Of a stretch of DNA of 54,968 bases, positions 48,097 to 54,968 are shown one piece after another. The notes below the pieces were generated by a model. It was not told the origin of the DNA. It saw nothing but the letters and a program-made list of their open reading frames with translations, and did not search any database. How positions within the stretch are numbered: position 1 is the stretch's first letter; every line of letters begins with the position of its first letter. Location: assembly GCA_013297695.1 (NCBI GenBank), contig JAAFHX010000001.1, positions 1 through 54,968 of the forward strand, written 5' to 3'. This stretch comes from Rhodobacterales bacterium (lineage in GTDB: Bacteria; Pseudomonadota; Alphaproteobacteria; Rhodobacterales; Rhodobacteraceae). The position numbers and the translations under genes are program-made.

Positions 48097-49140
48097 ATGA
48101 CCGATTTCGTGACCGACACCGTTCTGAAGACCGACGAATTCTCGGAAACGCAGAAGGGCCATTTTCCCGGTGCGCCGGATCGGCCGCTGATCCGCCGGGT
48201 CCTGACCGGGCTGCCGTGGTGGGCCTGGCCCATCGCGCAGGGTCTGGCGCGGCGCGAAGTGGCGGCGCTGGCAGCGGCGCGCGGAATCGAAGGCGTGCCG
48301 CAACTGATTTCGGCCGACCGCGAGGCCATCGTGCGGACCTGGAGCGAAGGTGTGCCCTTGAACCTTGCACGGCCGGCGGACCCCGCCTTTTACCGCGACG
48401 GCGCGCGCATCCTGCGCGCCTTGCGCCGGGCGGGCATCACCCACAATGATCTGGCCAAGGCGCAGAACTGGCTGATGACGGCAGACGGGCGGGCGCAGGT
48501 GATCGATTTCCAGCTTGCGAAGGTGCATCGTCGCAAGGGCAAGCTGTTCCGGCTGGCCGCCTACGAGGATTATCGCCACCTGCTGAAGCAGAAGCGGCAC
48601 TTTGCGCCCGATCTTCTGACCCCGCGCGGCTGGCGGATCGTGAACCAGCGGTCGGTGCCGTCGCTGTTCTGGCGGGCGACAGGCAAGCGGCTGTATGTGG
48701 CGATCACGCGCGGCCTGCTGGACTGGTCGGATGGCGAAGGCTTGGGCGGGCGCGCCGAGCGCGACGGACCGGCGACCGAGGCCGCCCTGCTTGCCCAACC
48801 CCAGGTGACGGCGGTCGTGCTGGTGCCCTTTGCCCGCAGCGGGCGTCTTGCCGGGCTTTACGCCTTTTGCGAGGCCGCGCCCGGAACGGATGCTGCGGCC
48901 CTTGCTGCCGCGCAGCGCGTGGCGGGGGGAACGGCCGATCTGGTGCAGGTGGTCGAACGGCTGCCGCGGTCGCCCAACGGGTCGATCCGCCAGGATATCC
49001 TTCTGATGCTGGCACAGGGTCGCACCGAGGGGCTGGAGCAGGCGACGGCGCACGATGCCGACTTGCGCGCGCTTGTTGCCGGGATTGCTGCCGGACGCCC
49101 GGCGGTGGCCGCACCTGCCGCACCCGCCGCCGCAGGCTGA
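48097..49140 (+). CDS. RIO/lipopolysaccharide-kinase-like protein fused to an acyl-CoA-synthetase C-terminal domain
   Basis: A 347-residue fusion. Residues 1 to about 210 have a kinase-like core: 'GITHNDLAKAQNWLM' (catalytic loop His-Asn-Asp near residue 115, Asn for the second metal) and 'AQVIDFQLAKVHRR' (metal Asp near residue 136, DFQ instead of DFG). The upstream Lys/Gly loop region is degenerate ('DTVLKTDEFSETQKGHFPG'). Residues about 235-325 ('QVTAVVLVPFARSGRLAGLYAFCEAAPG', 'VVERLPRSPNGSIRQDILLML') match the C-terminal swing domain of AMP-binding acyl-CoA synthetases, including the 'LPRSPNGSIRQDIL' stretch whose usual catalytic Lys is here Gln. The role is unknown; it could act on a lipid or regulate an acyl-CoA enzyme. 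Confidence 0.7.
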   Translation: MTDFVTDTVLKTDEFSETQKGHFPGAPDRPLIRRVLTGLPWWAWPIAQGLARREVAALAAARGIEGVPQLISADREAIVRTWSEGVPLNLARPADPAFYRDGARILRALRRAGITHNDLAKAQNWLMTADGRAQVIDFQLAKVHRRKGKLFRLAAYEDYRHLLKQKRHFAPDLLTPRGWRIVNQRSVPSLFWRATGKRLYVAITRGLLDWSDGEGLGGRAERDGPATEAALLAQPQVTAVVLVPFARSGRLAGLYAFCEAAPGTDAAALAAAQRVAGGTADLVQVVERLPRSPNGSIRQDILLMLAQGRTEGLEQATAHDADLRALVAGIAAGRPAVAAPAAPAAAG

Positions 49141-49155
49141 CGCGGTGCCCTGCCG

Positions 49156-49977
49156 TCAGGCCCGCGCGCCCCAACTGATGGACGCCCTGCGGTTGGTATA
49201 GAACTCGCCCATCAGGCCGATCACCACGCAGACAAGGGTGAACCAGACCGGATACAGCACCGAGGAATAGTGCGGGAAGTAGTTCAGGAACAGGAAGCCG
49301 CGCCCCTGGTCGATGGTATGGAACAGCGGGTTCCAGTCGAACAGGTTGAGGATGTACATCGGCATCGCATTTGCCAGAAACATCTTCCCAGAGGCGATCA
49401 TGTTCATGCGCAGGTAGATCGAGGAAGCCACGTTGATCGCTTCGGGGTTCCAGGGCTTGGCGGCCAGAAACACCATCCCGATTCCCACCCCCGATGCCCA
49501 GGACAAAAGCACCATTCCCGCTGCCCCGACCGGTTCGTCGATGGTGATCGGGGTAAACAGCACATGGTACAGGTACAGCACGACCGCCACCGACAACACC
49601 TGCGTGTACAGCGACGACAGTGCCGACGAGGCGATGGAGACGATGGTGTTCATCGGCGCATGTTTCATCATGGGCGAGGTCGGCCCGTCGGTCCGCAGGA
49701 CGGCACCGATGGCCTTGGTATGGACCATGAACAGGAAGACGCCCGACATCAGGTACAGCATGTAGTCGCCGCGCACCGCAACGCGGCGCATGCCGAGGAA
49801 CTGGAACATGAAGTAGAACACCGCCACCAGAAGCACGGTCTGGAAGATGCTCAGCAGCAGCCCGACCACCGCATTGCCGTTCGTCTTGCGCACGTTGCGC
49901 ACCGAGGCGTGAAAGATCACCTCCAGCATGGCAAAGGCCGAGGCGCGCCGGGTCTTGCGGGTGGCACTGCGGAACAT
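49156..49977 (-). CDS. Capsule/polysaccharide ABC-2 transporter permease (KpsM-like)
   Basis: A 273-residue inner-membrane protein with about six helices of the ABC-2 polysaccharide exporter family. The N-terminal amphipathic stretch 'FAMLEVIFHASVRNVRKTNG' precedes helix 1 ('AVVGLLLSIFQTVLLVAVFYFMFQFLG'). Conserved features include 'GDYMLYLMSGVFLFMVHTKAI', 'NPLFHTIDQGRGFLFLNYFPHYSS' and the C-terminal 'LVCVVIGLMGEFYTNRRA'. The ATPase partner KpsT is not adjacent in the window. ATG at 49977 was chosen because longer readings run back through cysQ. Divergent from cysQ across 165 bp, and close to kdsB and glycosyltransferase genes, which supports a capsule or surface-polysaccharide role. Confidence 0.83.
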   Translation of the reverse strand: MFRSATRKTRRASAFAMLEVIFHASVRNVRKTNGNAVVGLLLSIFQTVLLVAVFYFMFQFLGMRRVAVRGDYMLYLMSGVFLFMVHTKAIGAVLRTDGPTSPMMKHAPMNTIVSIASSALSSLYTQVLSVAVVLYLYHVLFTPITIDEPVGAAGMVLLSWASGVGIGMVFLAAKPWNPEAINVASSIYLRMNMIASGKMFLANAMPMYILNLFDWNPLFHTIDQGRGFLFLNYFPHYSSVLYPVWFTLVCVVIGLMGEFYTNRRASISWGARA

Positions 49978-50142
49978 CGTGGTTTTGCATCCTGTGTCGC
50001 GGTTGTGCGGAAAGCGGGCCGGCCTGCCCCGGTCTAGTCCCGCAAAACTTGCTGTTCCCTTGACAGCGGGGGATAAGGCGACGGGTGGCAGGAATATTCC
50101 GGGCGCACGGCCCCGCGTCCCGACCGGCAAGGAGACCCCGTG

Positions 50143-50937
50143 ATGGATTTCGAAAAGCTCGTGCCGATCCTGCGCCGCCTGGCGCTGGAAGCCGGAGACC
50201 GGATCATGGCGGTCTATGACGGACCTGATTTCGAGGTGAAGTCGAAGTCCGACAACAGCCCGGTCACGGCGGCGGACGAAGCGGCGGATGCCGTGATCTC
50301 GGCCGGCCTGTGCGCGGCTTTCCCGGATCTGGTGCTTGTCACCGAGGAACAGGCCGCCACGCATGCGCAAAGGGCTTCGACATTCCTGATCGTCGATCCG
50401 CTGGATGGCACGAAAGAGTTCGTCCAGCGGCGCGGCGATTTCACGGTGAACATCGCCTATGTCGAAAACGGCGTTCCGCTGCGGGGCGTGGTCTATGCCC
50501 CGGCGCAGGGGCGGCTGTTCTACACCGGGGCCGATGGCCGGTCGGTCGAGGAAACAGGGCCCTTTGCCAAGGATTCGGCAGGGCCGGTCACGCCGCTTTC
50601 GGTCTCGCGCCCCGACAATTCGGCGCTGATGGTGGTCGCGTCGAAGTCGCACCGCGATGCGGCAACCGACGATTACATCGCCCGCTATGCCCTGCGCGAC
50701 ATGACCAGCGCGGGATCGTCGCTGAAGTTCTGTCTGGTCGCGACCGGCGAGGCCGACCTTTACCCGCGCCTCGGCCGCACGATGGAATGGGATACGGCGG
50801 CGGGCGATGCCGTCCTGCGGGGGGCGGGCGGACAGGTGGTGCGGTTCGACGATCATCAGCCGCTGACCTATGGCAAACCCGGATGGGACAATCCGTTCTT
50901 CATCGCCTTTGCACCCGGGGTGGAGCTGAAGCGGTGA
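50143..50937 (+). CDS. cysQ: 3'(2'),5'-bisphosphate nucleotidase CysQ
   Basis: A 264-residue metal-dependent phosphatase of the inositol monophosphatase superfamily that hydrolyses 3'-phosphoadenosine 5'-phosphate to AMP, recycling the by-product of sulfotransferase and sulfate-assimilation reactions. Metal-binding motifs are 'LVTEEQAA' (Glu), 'VDPLDGTKEFVQ' (Asp-Pro-Leu-Asp-Gly-Thr) and 'MEWDTAAGDAVL'. GTG at 50140 directly precedes the ATG at 50143; AGGAG lies six and nine bases upstream respectively, so the start is uncertain by one codon. It overlaps kdsB by GTGA. The context suggests a sulfated surface polysaccharide, but this is inference. Confidence 0.93.
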   Translation: MDFEKLVPILRRLALEAGDRIMAVYDGPDFEVKSKSDNSPVTAADEAADAVISAGLCAAFPDLVLVTEEQAATHAQRASTFLIVDPLDGTKEFVQRRGDFTVNIAYVENGVPLRGVVYAPAQGRLFYTGADGRSVEETGPFAKDSAGPVTPLSVSRPDNSALMVVASKSHRDAATDDYIARYALRDMTSAGSSLKFCLVATGEADLYPRLGRTMEWDTAAGDAVLRGAGGQVVRFDDHQPLTYGKPGWDNPFFIAFAPGVELKR

Positions 50938-51734
50938 CGCCGGTCCTGATCGCCATTCCCGCCCGCCATGCCTCGACCCGCTTTCCGGGCAAGCCTCTGG
51001 CGCTGTTGCGCGGGCCCGACGGGGTGGCCAAGACGCTGATCCGGCGCAGTTGGGAGGCGGCGCTTGAGGTGCGCGGGGAAACCCGCGTGGTGGTGGCCAC
51101 CGACGACCACCGCATCGCCGACCATGCGCAGGGGTTCGGGGCCGAGGTGGTGATGACATCCGACCGTTGGCGCAACGGCACCGAACGCTGCGCCGAGGTG
51201 GCCGCCCTCTTGCCGGGGCACGACATCATCGTGAATCTTCAGGGCGATGCGCCGCTGACCCCGCCGTGGTTCGTCGAGGACCTGATCGCGGGCCTGCGGG
51301 CAGCCCCCGAGGCGCAGGTGGCCACGCCGGTGCTGCGTGCCGACGGTCGGGCGCTGAACGGCTTTCTGGCCGACCGGCGGGCCGGTCGGGTGGGCGGCAC
51401 GACTGCGGTGTTCGGGGCCGGGGGCCGGGCCCTTTATTTCTCGAAAGAGGTGATTCCGTTTACCGGTCGGCCCTATGCCCAGACGGAACAGACGCCGGTC
51501 TTTCACCATGTCGGCGTCTATGCCTATCGGCCCGGGGCGCTGGCCGCCTATCCGGGATGGCAGGCCGGTCCGCTGGAGGAGTTGGAGGGGTTGGAGCAGT
51601 TGCGGTTTCTGGAACGCGGCATGGCAGTGCTGTGTGTCGAGGTGCAGGCGCGCGGGCGGTTGTTCTGGGAATTGAACAACCCCGAGGACGTGCCGAAGAT
51701 CGAGGCGATGCTGGCCGAGATGGCGCGCGGATGA
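50934..51734 (+). CDS. kdsB: 3-deoxy-manno-octulosonate cytidylyltransferase KdsB
   Basis: A 266-residue cytoplasmic enzyme that activates KDO with CTP to CMP-KDO, the donor for LPS inner core or capsule linkers. The N-terminal 'LIAIPARHASTRFPGKPLALL' is the nucleotide-binding signature, 'VVVATDDHRIADHA' follows, and 'DIIVNLQGDAPLTPP' holds the metal Asp (the common form is 'QGDEP'). The C-terminal half has 'HHVGVYAYRPGAL' and 'LEELEGLEQLRFLERG'. The GTG at 50934 overlaps the cysQ stop. It is coupled to a GT2 gene by ATGA, so cysQ-kdsB-GT2 form one unit. Confidence 0.9.
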   Translation: MTPVLIAIPARHASTRFPGKPLALLRGPDGVAKTLIRRSWEAALEVRGETRVVVATDDHRIADHAQGFGAEVVMTSDRWRNGTERCAEVAALLPGHDIIVNLQGDAPLTPPWFVEDLIAGLRAAPEAQVATPVLRADGRALNGFLADRRAGRVGGTTAVFGAGGRALYFSKEVIPFTGRPYAQTEQTPVFHHVGVYAYRPGALAAYPGWQAGPLEELEGLEQLRFLERGMAVLCVEVQARGRLFWELNNPEDVPKIEAMLAEMARG

Positions 51735-53110
51735 CGCTGCCGCCGGTCAGTGTCGTGATCGCCAGCCGCCATCGTCCGGCGCTGCTGCAGCGCGCGCTGA
51801 CGGCCCTGACGCAGCAGGATCACCCGCAGGTAGAGGTCATCGTGGTGGCCGACCCTGATGCTGCCGAACAGGTGCGGGCACAGGGACTGGCGGTCAGGAT
51901 CGTTCCCTTCGAGGGTGCGAATGTGGCGGCGGCGCGCAATGCCGGGATCGTGCGGGCGGGCGCGCCCGTGACGGCCTTTCTGGATGACGACGCGGTACCC
52001 GAGCCGACCTGGGCCGCGCGCCTCGTCGCCCCCTTTGCCGATGACCGGGTGATGCAGGCCGGCGGCCCGGTGCGCGGGCGCAACGGGATATCCTTTCAGT
52101 GGCGCGCGATGGCGGTCGATGCGACCGGGCGCGACCACCCGCTTGCCCTGCCGGACGCGGTGACGCTGCATGCCGGATCGGCGGGGTGGGCGATCAAGAC
52201 GCAAGGCACGAACTGCGCCTTTCGCCGCAGTGCGCTGCTGGCGGCGGGTGGTTTCGACCCGGCCTATCGCTTTTTTCTGGATGATGCCGACATCAACCTT
52301 CGGCTGGCGGCGCGCGGCGGCCTGACGGCGGTGGTGCCGCTTGCCCAGGTGCATCACGGCTTTGCCGGATCCGAACGGCGGCGGCCGGACCGGGTCCCGC
52401 TGTCCTTGCGGGATATCGGCGCGTCAACCGCGATCTTTCTGCGCCGCCACGCGCCCGAACGGCTTGATGCCGAACTGGAATACCTGCACCTGACGCAGCG
52501 GCGCCGCCTGCTGTCGCTGCTGCTGCAACGTCGTGTTACCTTCCGGGAACTGGGCATCCTTCTGGAAACGCTGGTGCAGGGAGTGGCGGAAGGAATCGCC
52601 CGACCGCTTGGCCCGGTGCAGCCCCTTGCCGGGGGCGGCGATTTCCTGCCGCTTGCAGGTACCGGCCCCCGACCGGGTGTGGTGATCGCGGGCCCCGCCT
52701 GGCAGCGCCAGAGGTTGACCCGGCGCGCGGAACGGGTGGTCGCGCAGGGCGCGGTCGTGACCGTTCTGGCGTTTGGCCTGTTGCCGTTCCGCCACCGCAT
52801 GCGGTTCGACCCGGCGGGTTTCTGGTGCCAGACCGGGGGTCTGTTTGCGGCATCGGACCGCAGTGATCGTCCGGTGCGGTTCTGGGGATGGCGGTCGCGC
52901 GTTGCACGGGAAACCGGGCGGCTGCAAGACGTGCGTCCCGCAGGCACAGATTTTGGTCAGGACTGCCTTTCTGCGCGGCAGCATGCCTATCCGAAAGCAA
53001 CAGGGCGAAACGATTCAGAAATGTCGTATAGTGCGTGCAATAGTCTGCTGGACCGTCGCGTGACTGCGGCGTATGTGTTGGGCCGCCGGGAAAAAGCTGT
53101 CACCGGCTGA
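51731..53110 (+). CDS. GT2-family glycosyltransferase with C-terminal extension
   Basis: A 459-residue glycosyltransferase. The GT-A domain opens with 'VSVVIASRHRPALLQRALTALTQQDHPQVEVIVVADPD' and has the DxD-like 'AFLDDDAVPEPTW' near residue 80 and 'FLDDADINLRLAARG' near residue 180. After about residue 290 comes a basic, less typical C-terminal region ('LETLVQGVAEGIARPLGPVQPL', 'RLTRRAERVVAQGAVVTVLAFGL'), which in Rhodobacteraceae often follows such GT2 domains. The ATG at 51731 overlaps the kdsB stop. The product is probably a surface glycan; the sugar is unknown. It ends 18 bases before galU. Confidence 0.85.
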   Translation: MTLPPVSVVIASRHRPALLQRALTALTQQDHPQVEVIVVADPDAAEQVRAQGLAVRIVPFEGANVAAARNAGIVRAGAPVTAFLDDDAVPEPTWAARLVAPFADDRVMQAGGPVRGRNGISFQWRAMAVDATGRDHPLALPDAVTLHAGSAGWAIKTQGTNCAFRRSALLAAGGFDPAYRFFLDDADINLRLAARGGLTAVVPLAQVHHGFAGSERRRPDRVPLSLRDIGASTAIFLRRHAPERLDAELEYLHLTQRRRLLSLLLQRRVTFRELGILLETLVQGVAEGIARPLGPVQPLAGGGDFLPLAGTGPRPGVVIAGPAWQRQRLTRRAERVVAQGAVVTVLAFGLLPFRHRMRFDPAGFWCQTGGLFAASDRSDRPVRFWGWRSRVARETGRLQDVRPAGTDFGQDCLSARQHAYPKATGRNDSEMSYSACNSLLDRRVTAAYVLGRREKAVTG

Positions 53111-53128
53111 TTGAACAGAGAAGACGCG

Positions 53129-54025
53129 ATGACAAAGCACAAAGTCACCAAGGCCATTTTTCCGGTTGCCGGACTTGGAACGAGGTTCCTGCCTGCGACC
53201 AAATCCATTCCCAAAGAAATCATGACGCTCGTTGACCGCCCGCTGATCCAGTATGCCATCGACGAGGCGCGGGCCGCCGGGATCGAAGAGTTCATCTTTG
53301 TCACCTCGCGCGGCAAGAGTGCCCTGGAAGACTATTTCGACCGTGCGCCCGAACTGGAAAGTGTTCTGACGCGCGACGGCAAGGAACACCTTCTGGCGAT
53401 CCTGAAGCAGACCAACATGGAAAGCGGCGCAATTGCCTATGTACGTCAGCACAAGGCGCTTGGCCTTGGCCATGCCGTCTGGTGCGCCCGCCGCCTGATC
53501 GGGGACGAGCCGTTCGCGGTGATGCTGCCTGATGACGTGATCGCCGCCGAAAAGCCCTGCCTGCAGCAGATGATCGAGGCCTATGAAGACATCGGCGGCT
53601 GCATGGTTGCCGCGATGGAGGTGGCTCCGGCCAAGGCGTCGTCCTACGGCGTGCTTGACATCGACAAGGACATGGGCGCGCTGGTCTCGGTCAAGGGCAT
53701 GGTCGAAAAGCCCAAGGCGGCCGAAGCCCCGTCGAACCTTGCCGTCATCGGTCGCTATATCCTGACGCCGAGCGTGCTGACCAACCTCAACCGGATGAAA
53801 GAGGGTGCGGGCGGCGAGATCCAGTTGACCGACGCGATTGCCGAGGAGATCGGCACGTCGAACACCGTGTACGGGTACCGCTTTCGCGGTCAGCGCTATG
53901 ACTGCGGGTCCAAGGCGGGCTTCCTTCAGGCGACCGTCGCCTTCGGTCTGGCGCGGGACGAGCTTTCGGCAGAATTCAGCGAGTATCTGCACCACATGAT
54001 GGCGCAGCAGAAAGCCGCCCAGTAA
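53129..54025 (+). CDS. galU: UTP-glucose-1-phosphate uridylyltransferase GalU
   Basis: A 298-residue enzyme that makes UDP-glucose from UTP and glucose-1-phosphate. The signature 'AIFPVAGLGTRFLPATKSIPKEIMTLVDRPLIQYAIDEA' (residues about 8-45) is exact, followed by 'FIFVTSRGKSALEDYFD', 'FAVMLPDDVI' (metal Asp) and 'VEKPK'. The C-terminus has 'TDAIAEEI' and 'RGQRYDCGSKAGFLQATVAF', all typical. ATG at 53129 was chosen over an upstream TTG at 53111 (six codons). It feeds UDP-glucose to the neighbouring glycosyltransferases and is co-oriented with kdsB and the GT2 gene. Confidence 0.96.
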   Translation: MTKHKVTKAIFPVAGLGTRFLPATKSIPKEIMTLVDRPLIQYAIDEARAAGIEEFIFVTSRGKSALEDYFDRAPELESVLTRDGKEHLLAILKQTNMESGAIAYVRQHKALGLGHAVWCARRLIGDEPFAVMLPDDVIAAEKPCLQQMIEAYEDIGGCMVAAMEVAPAKASSYGVLDIDKDMGALVSVKGMVEKPKAAEAPSNLAVIGRYILTPSVLTNLNRMKEGAGGEIQLTDAIAEEIGTSNTVYGYRFRGQRYDCGSKAGFLQATVAFGLARDELSAEFSEYLHHMMAQQKAAQ

Positions 54026-54028
54026 CCG

Positions 54029-54968
54029 GTGACGGCCAGACTGCTTGATCTGACGCGGCTGGTGTCGCGGCAGGGACGGGGCGTGCTGACCGGGATCGAC
54101 CGGGTCGAACTTGCCTATCTGCGCCGGTTTCTGGACGATCCGCAGCCGGTCTACGGGCTGGTGCGGACGGCGGCAGGCTTTCTTCTTCTGGACCGGACCG
54201 GCGTTGCGGTCGTGCGGGCGCTGGCCGGTGGCGAACCTCCCGGTCTGGTCCCCGATCTTCTGGCGCGCTTGACGTGGCGCAATCACCCGGCCCGGGCCGT
54301 GGCCGAAACCCGGCTGCGACGCGTCTGCATGGCCCGGTGTCCACGCGCCTTTCTGGGCCGGATGTTGCGCCGCCATCTGCCCGAGGGCACGGATTGCTAT
54401 CTTGTCGGGCACTGTGACCTGACGCCTGCCGTGCTGGGCGCGATGCACCAGGTGCGCGGGACGCGGGTCAGTGTGCTGCTGCATGACACGATCCCGCTGG
54501 ATCACCCCGAACTCAGCCGTCCGGGTACCCCTGCGGCCTTTCTGCGCAAACTGCGCGCGGTGGCGCGGGGGGCCGACCGAATCCTGTGCAGCACGCGGGA
54601 CGCGCAGGCAAAGGCCGTGCGGCATCTTGCACGGTGCGGCCCGGTCCCGCCCGTGATCGTGGCCCCCCTTGGCATCGACCGGACGGGCGCGGATGCCGGT
54701 GCGCTGCCCGATGGTCTGCCGCCGGAGGGGCCGTTCCTGCTGTGCGTCGGCACCATCGAGCCACGCAAGAACCATGCCCTGTTGCTGGACCTTTGGGAAA
54801 GGATGCATGCCACCCTGCCCGAGGCGGCTGTTCCAACGCTGGTTCTGGCCGGATCGCGGGGCTGGGCGAATGCGGCGGTCTTTCGGCGGCTGGACAGCCT
54901 GCCCTTCATGGGCCGGACGGTTCTGGAATGCCCGGGATTGACCGATGCCGCCCTCGCTGCGCTGATGG
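54029..54968 (+). CDS. GT4-family glycosyltransferase, cut by the window end
   Basis: A partial gene of at least 313 residues reading to the window edge with no stop. GTG at 54029, three bases after galU, begins 'MTARLLDLTRLVSRQGRGVLTGIDRVELAYLRRFL' (first residue from GTG). Such an N-terminus with a 'TGIDRVE' motif is common in GT-B enzymes of surface glycan loci. 'RVSVLLHDTIPLDHPE' and 'VVAPLGIDRTGADA' lead to 'FLLCVGTIEPRKNHALLLDLWE', the GT4 nucleotide-sugar site start. The catalytic E-x7-E region would lie beyond the window. It may be the last gene of the cysQ-kdsB-GT2-galU series. An upstream GTG/ATG alternative is not seen. Confidence 0.8.
   Translation, partial: MTARLLDLTRLVSRQGRGVLTGIDRVELAYLRRFLDDPQPVYGLVRTAAGFLLLDRTGVAVVRALAGGEPPGLVPDLLARLTWRNHPARAVAETRLRRVCMARCPRAFLGRMLRRHLPEGTDCYLVGHCDLTPAVLGAMHQVRGTRVSVLLHDTIPLDHPELSRPGTPAAFLRKLRAVARGADRILCSTRDAQAKAVRHLARCGPVPPVIVAPLGIDRTGADAGALPDGLPPEGPFLLCVGTIEPRKNHALLLDLWERMHATLPEAAVPTLVLAGSRGWANAAVFRRLDSLPFMGRTVLECPGLTDAALAALM

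Noticed and set aside
49978-51159. N-terminal extension of the KpsM-like permease through cysQ and kdsB on the minus strand.
   Set aside because: The upstream part is antisense to cysQ and kdsB and lacks any transporter signature; the ATG at 49977 gives the normal N-terminus.
1-54968. tRNA, rRNA, CRISPR array or insertion sequence anywhere in the window.
   Set aside because: No cloverleaf, repeat-spacer pattern, transposase motif or terminal inverted repeat was seen; the gaps are short and the longest (32521-32823) is a promoter region.

Overview
The window looks like a chromosomal segment of a purple non-sulfur alphaproteobacterium of the family Rhodobacteraceae (Rhodobacter sensu lato). 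The evidence is the high GC content, tightly packed genes with many ATGA/GTGA overlaps, a light-harvesting 2 operon (pucB, pucA, pucC and a pucDE-like gene) preceded by two TGT-N12-ACA boxes of the PpsR/CrtJ type, early tetrapyrrole genes (hemE, hemC), a small aa3-type cytochrome oxidase subunit IV, and a 38-bp intergenic repeat of a kind I recall from this family. I see no rRNA, tRNA, CRISPR array or insertion sequence. A species cannot be named from the sequence alone.

Layout. 1-4.2 kb: the 3' part of an FAD amine oxidase, then a minus-strand group for molybdopterin guanine dinucleotide synthesis (mobA, then a mobB fused to a DUF429-like domain), a GNAT acetyltransferase and a lipoprotein. 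4.2-7.2 kb: cytochrome oxidase subunit IV, a metallo-beta-lactamase-fold hydrolase and a DmdC-like acyl-CoA dehydrogenase. 7.3-11.2 kb: tsaC, mscL, an msrQ-like heme membrane protein, and alanine dehydrogenase divergent from an Lrp regulator. 11.25-13.1 kb: a lower-GC two-gene insert of unknown function next to a 5'-truncated transglutaminase relic. 13.1-15.2 kb: divergent hemE and hemC. 15.4-22 kb: a three-gene cassette (transglutaminase-DUF2126, circularly permuted ATP-grasp-Alpha-E, transglutaminase), closed by a strong hairpin. 22-27.3 kb: a TetR-HlyD-RND efflux operon with a perfect palindromic operator.

27.3-32.5 kb: an EamA transporter, two LysR regulators, a glycosyltransferase and urate hydroxylase puuD, with a palindrome between the second LysR gene and puuD. 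32.6-35.6 kb: the puc operon. Its alpha subunit carries Phe44-Leu45, the pair found in blue-shifted B800-820 (LH3) complexes, and has an unusually long C-terminal tail. 35.7-39.7 kb: aldose 1-epimerase, then a zinc-uptake regulon (znuA divergent from zur-znuC-znuB) around a perfect Zur-like palindrome. 39.9-47.1 kb: a dimethylglycine/sarcosine dehydrogenase-like enzyme, an M13 metallopeptidase, a GH25 lysozyme lipoprotein, a D-arginine dehydrogenase-like enzyme and a DUF4256 protein. 47.4-55 kb: a hypothetical membrane-tailed protein, an unusual kinase fused to an acyl-CoA-synthetase C-terminal domain, and a surface-polysaccharide region (a KpsM-like permease; then cysQ, kdsB and a GT2 gene in one chain, galU, and a GT4 gene cut by the window end).

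The most notable points are the spectrally tuned, extended LH2 alpha subunit with its regulatory sites, the ATP-grasp/Alpha-E/transglutaminase cassette with a decayed transglutaminase relic nearby, the unrecognised low-GC gene pair, and two domain fusions (MobB-DUF429 and kinase-AMP-binding_C).
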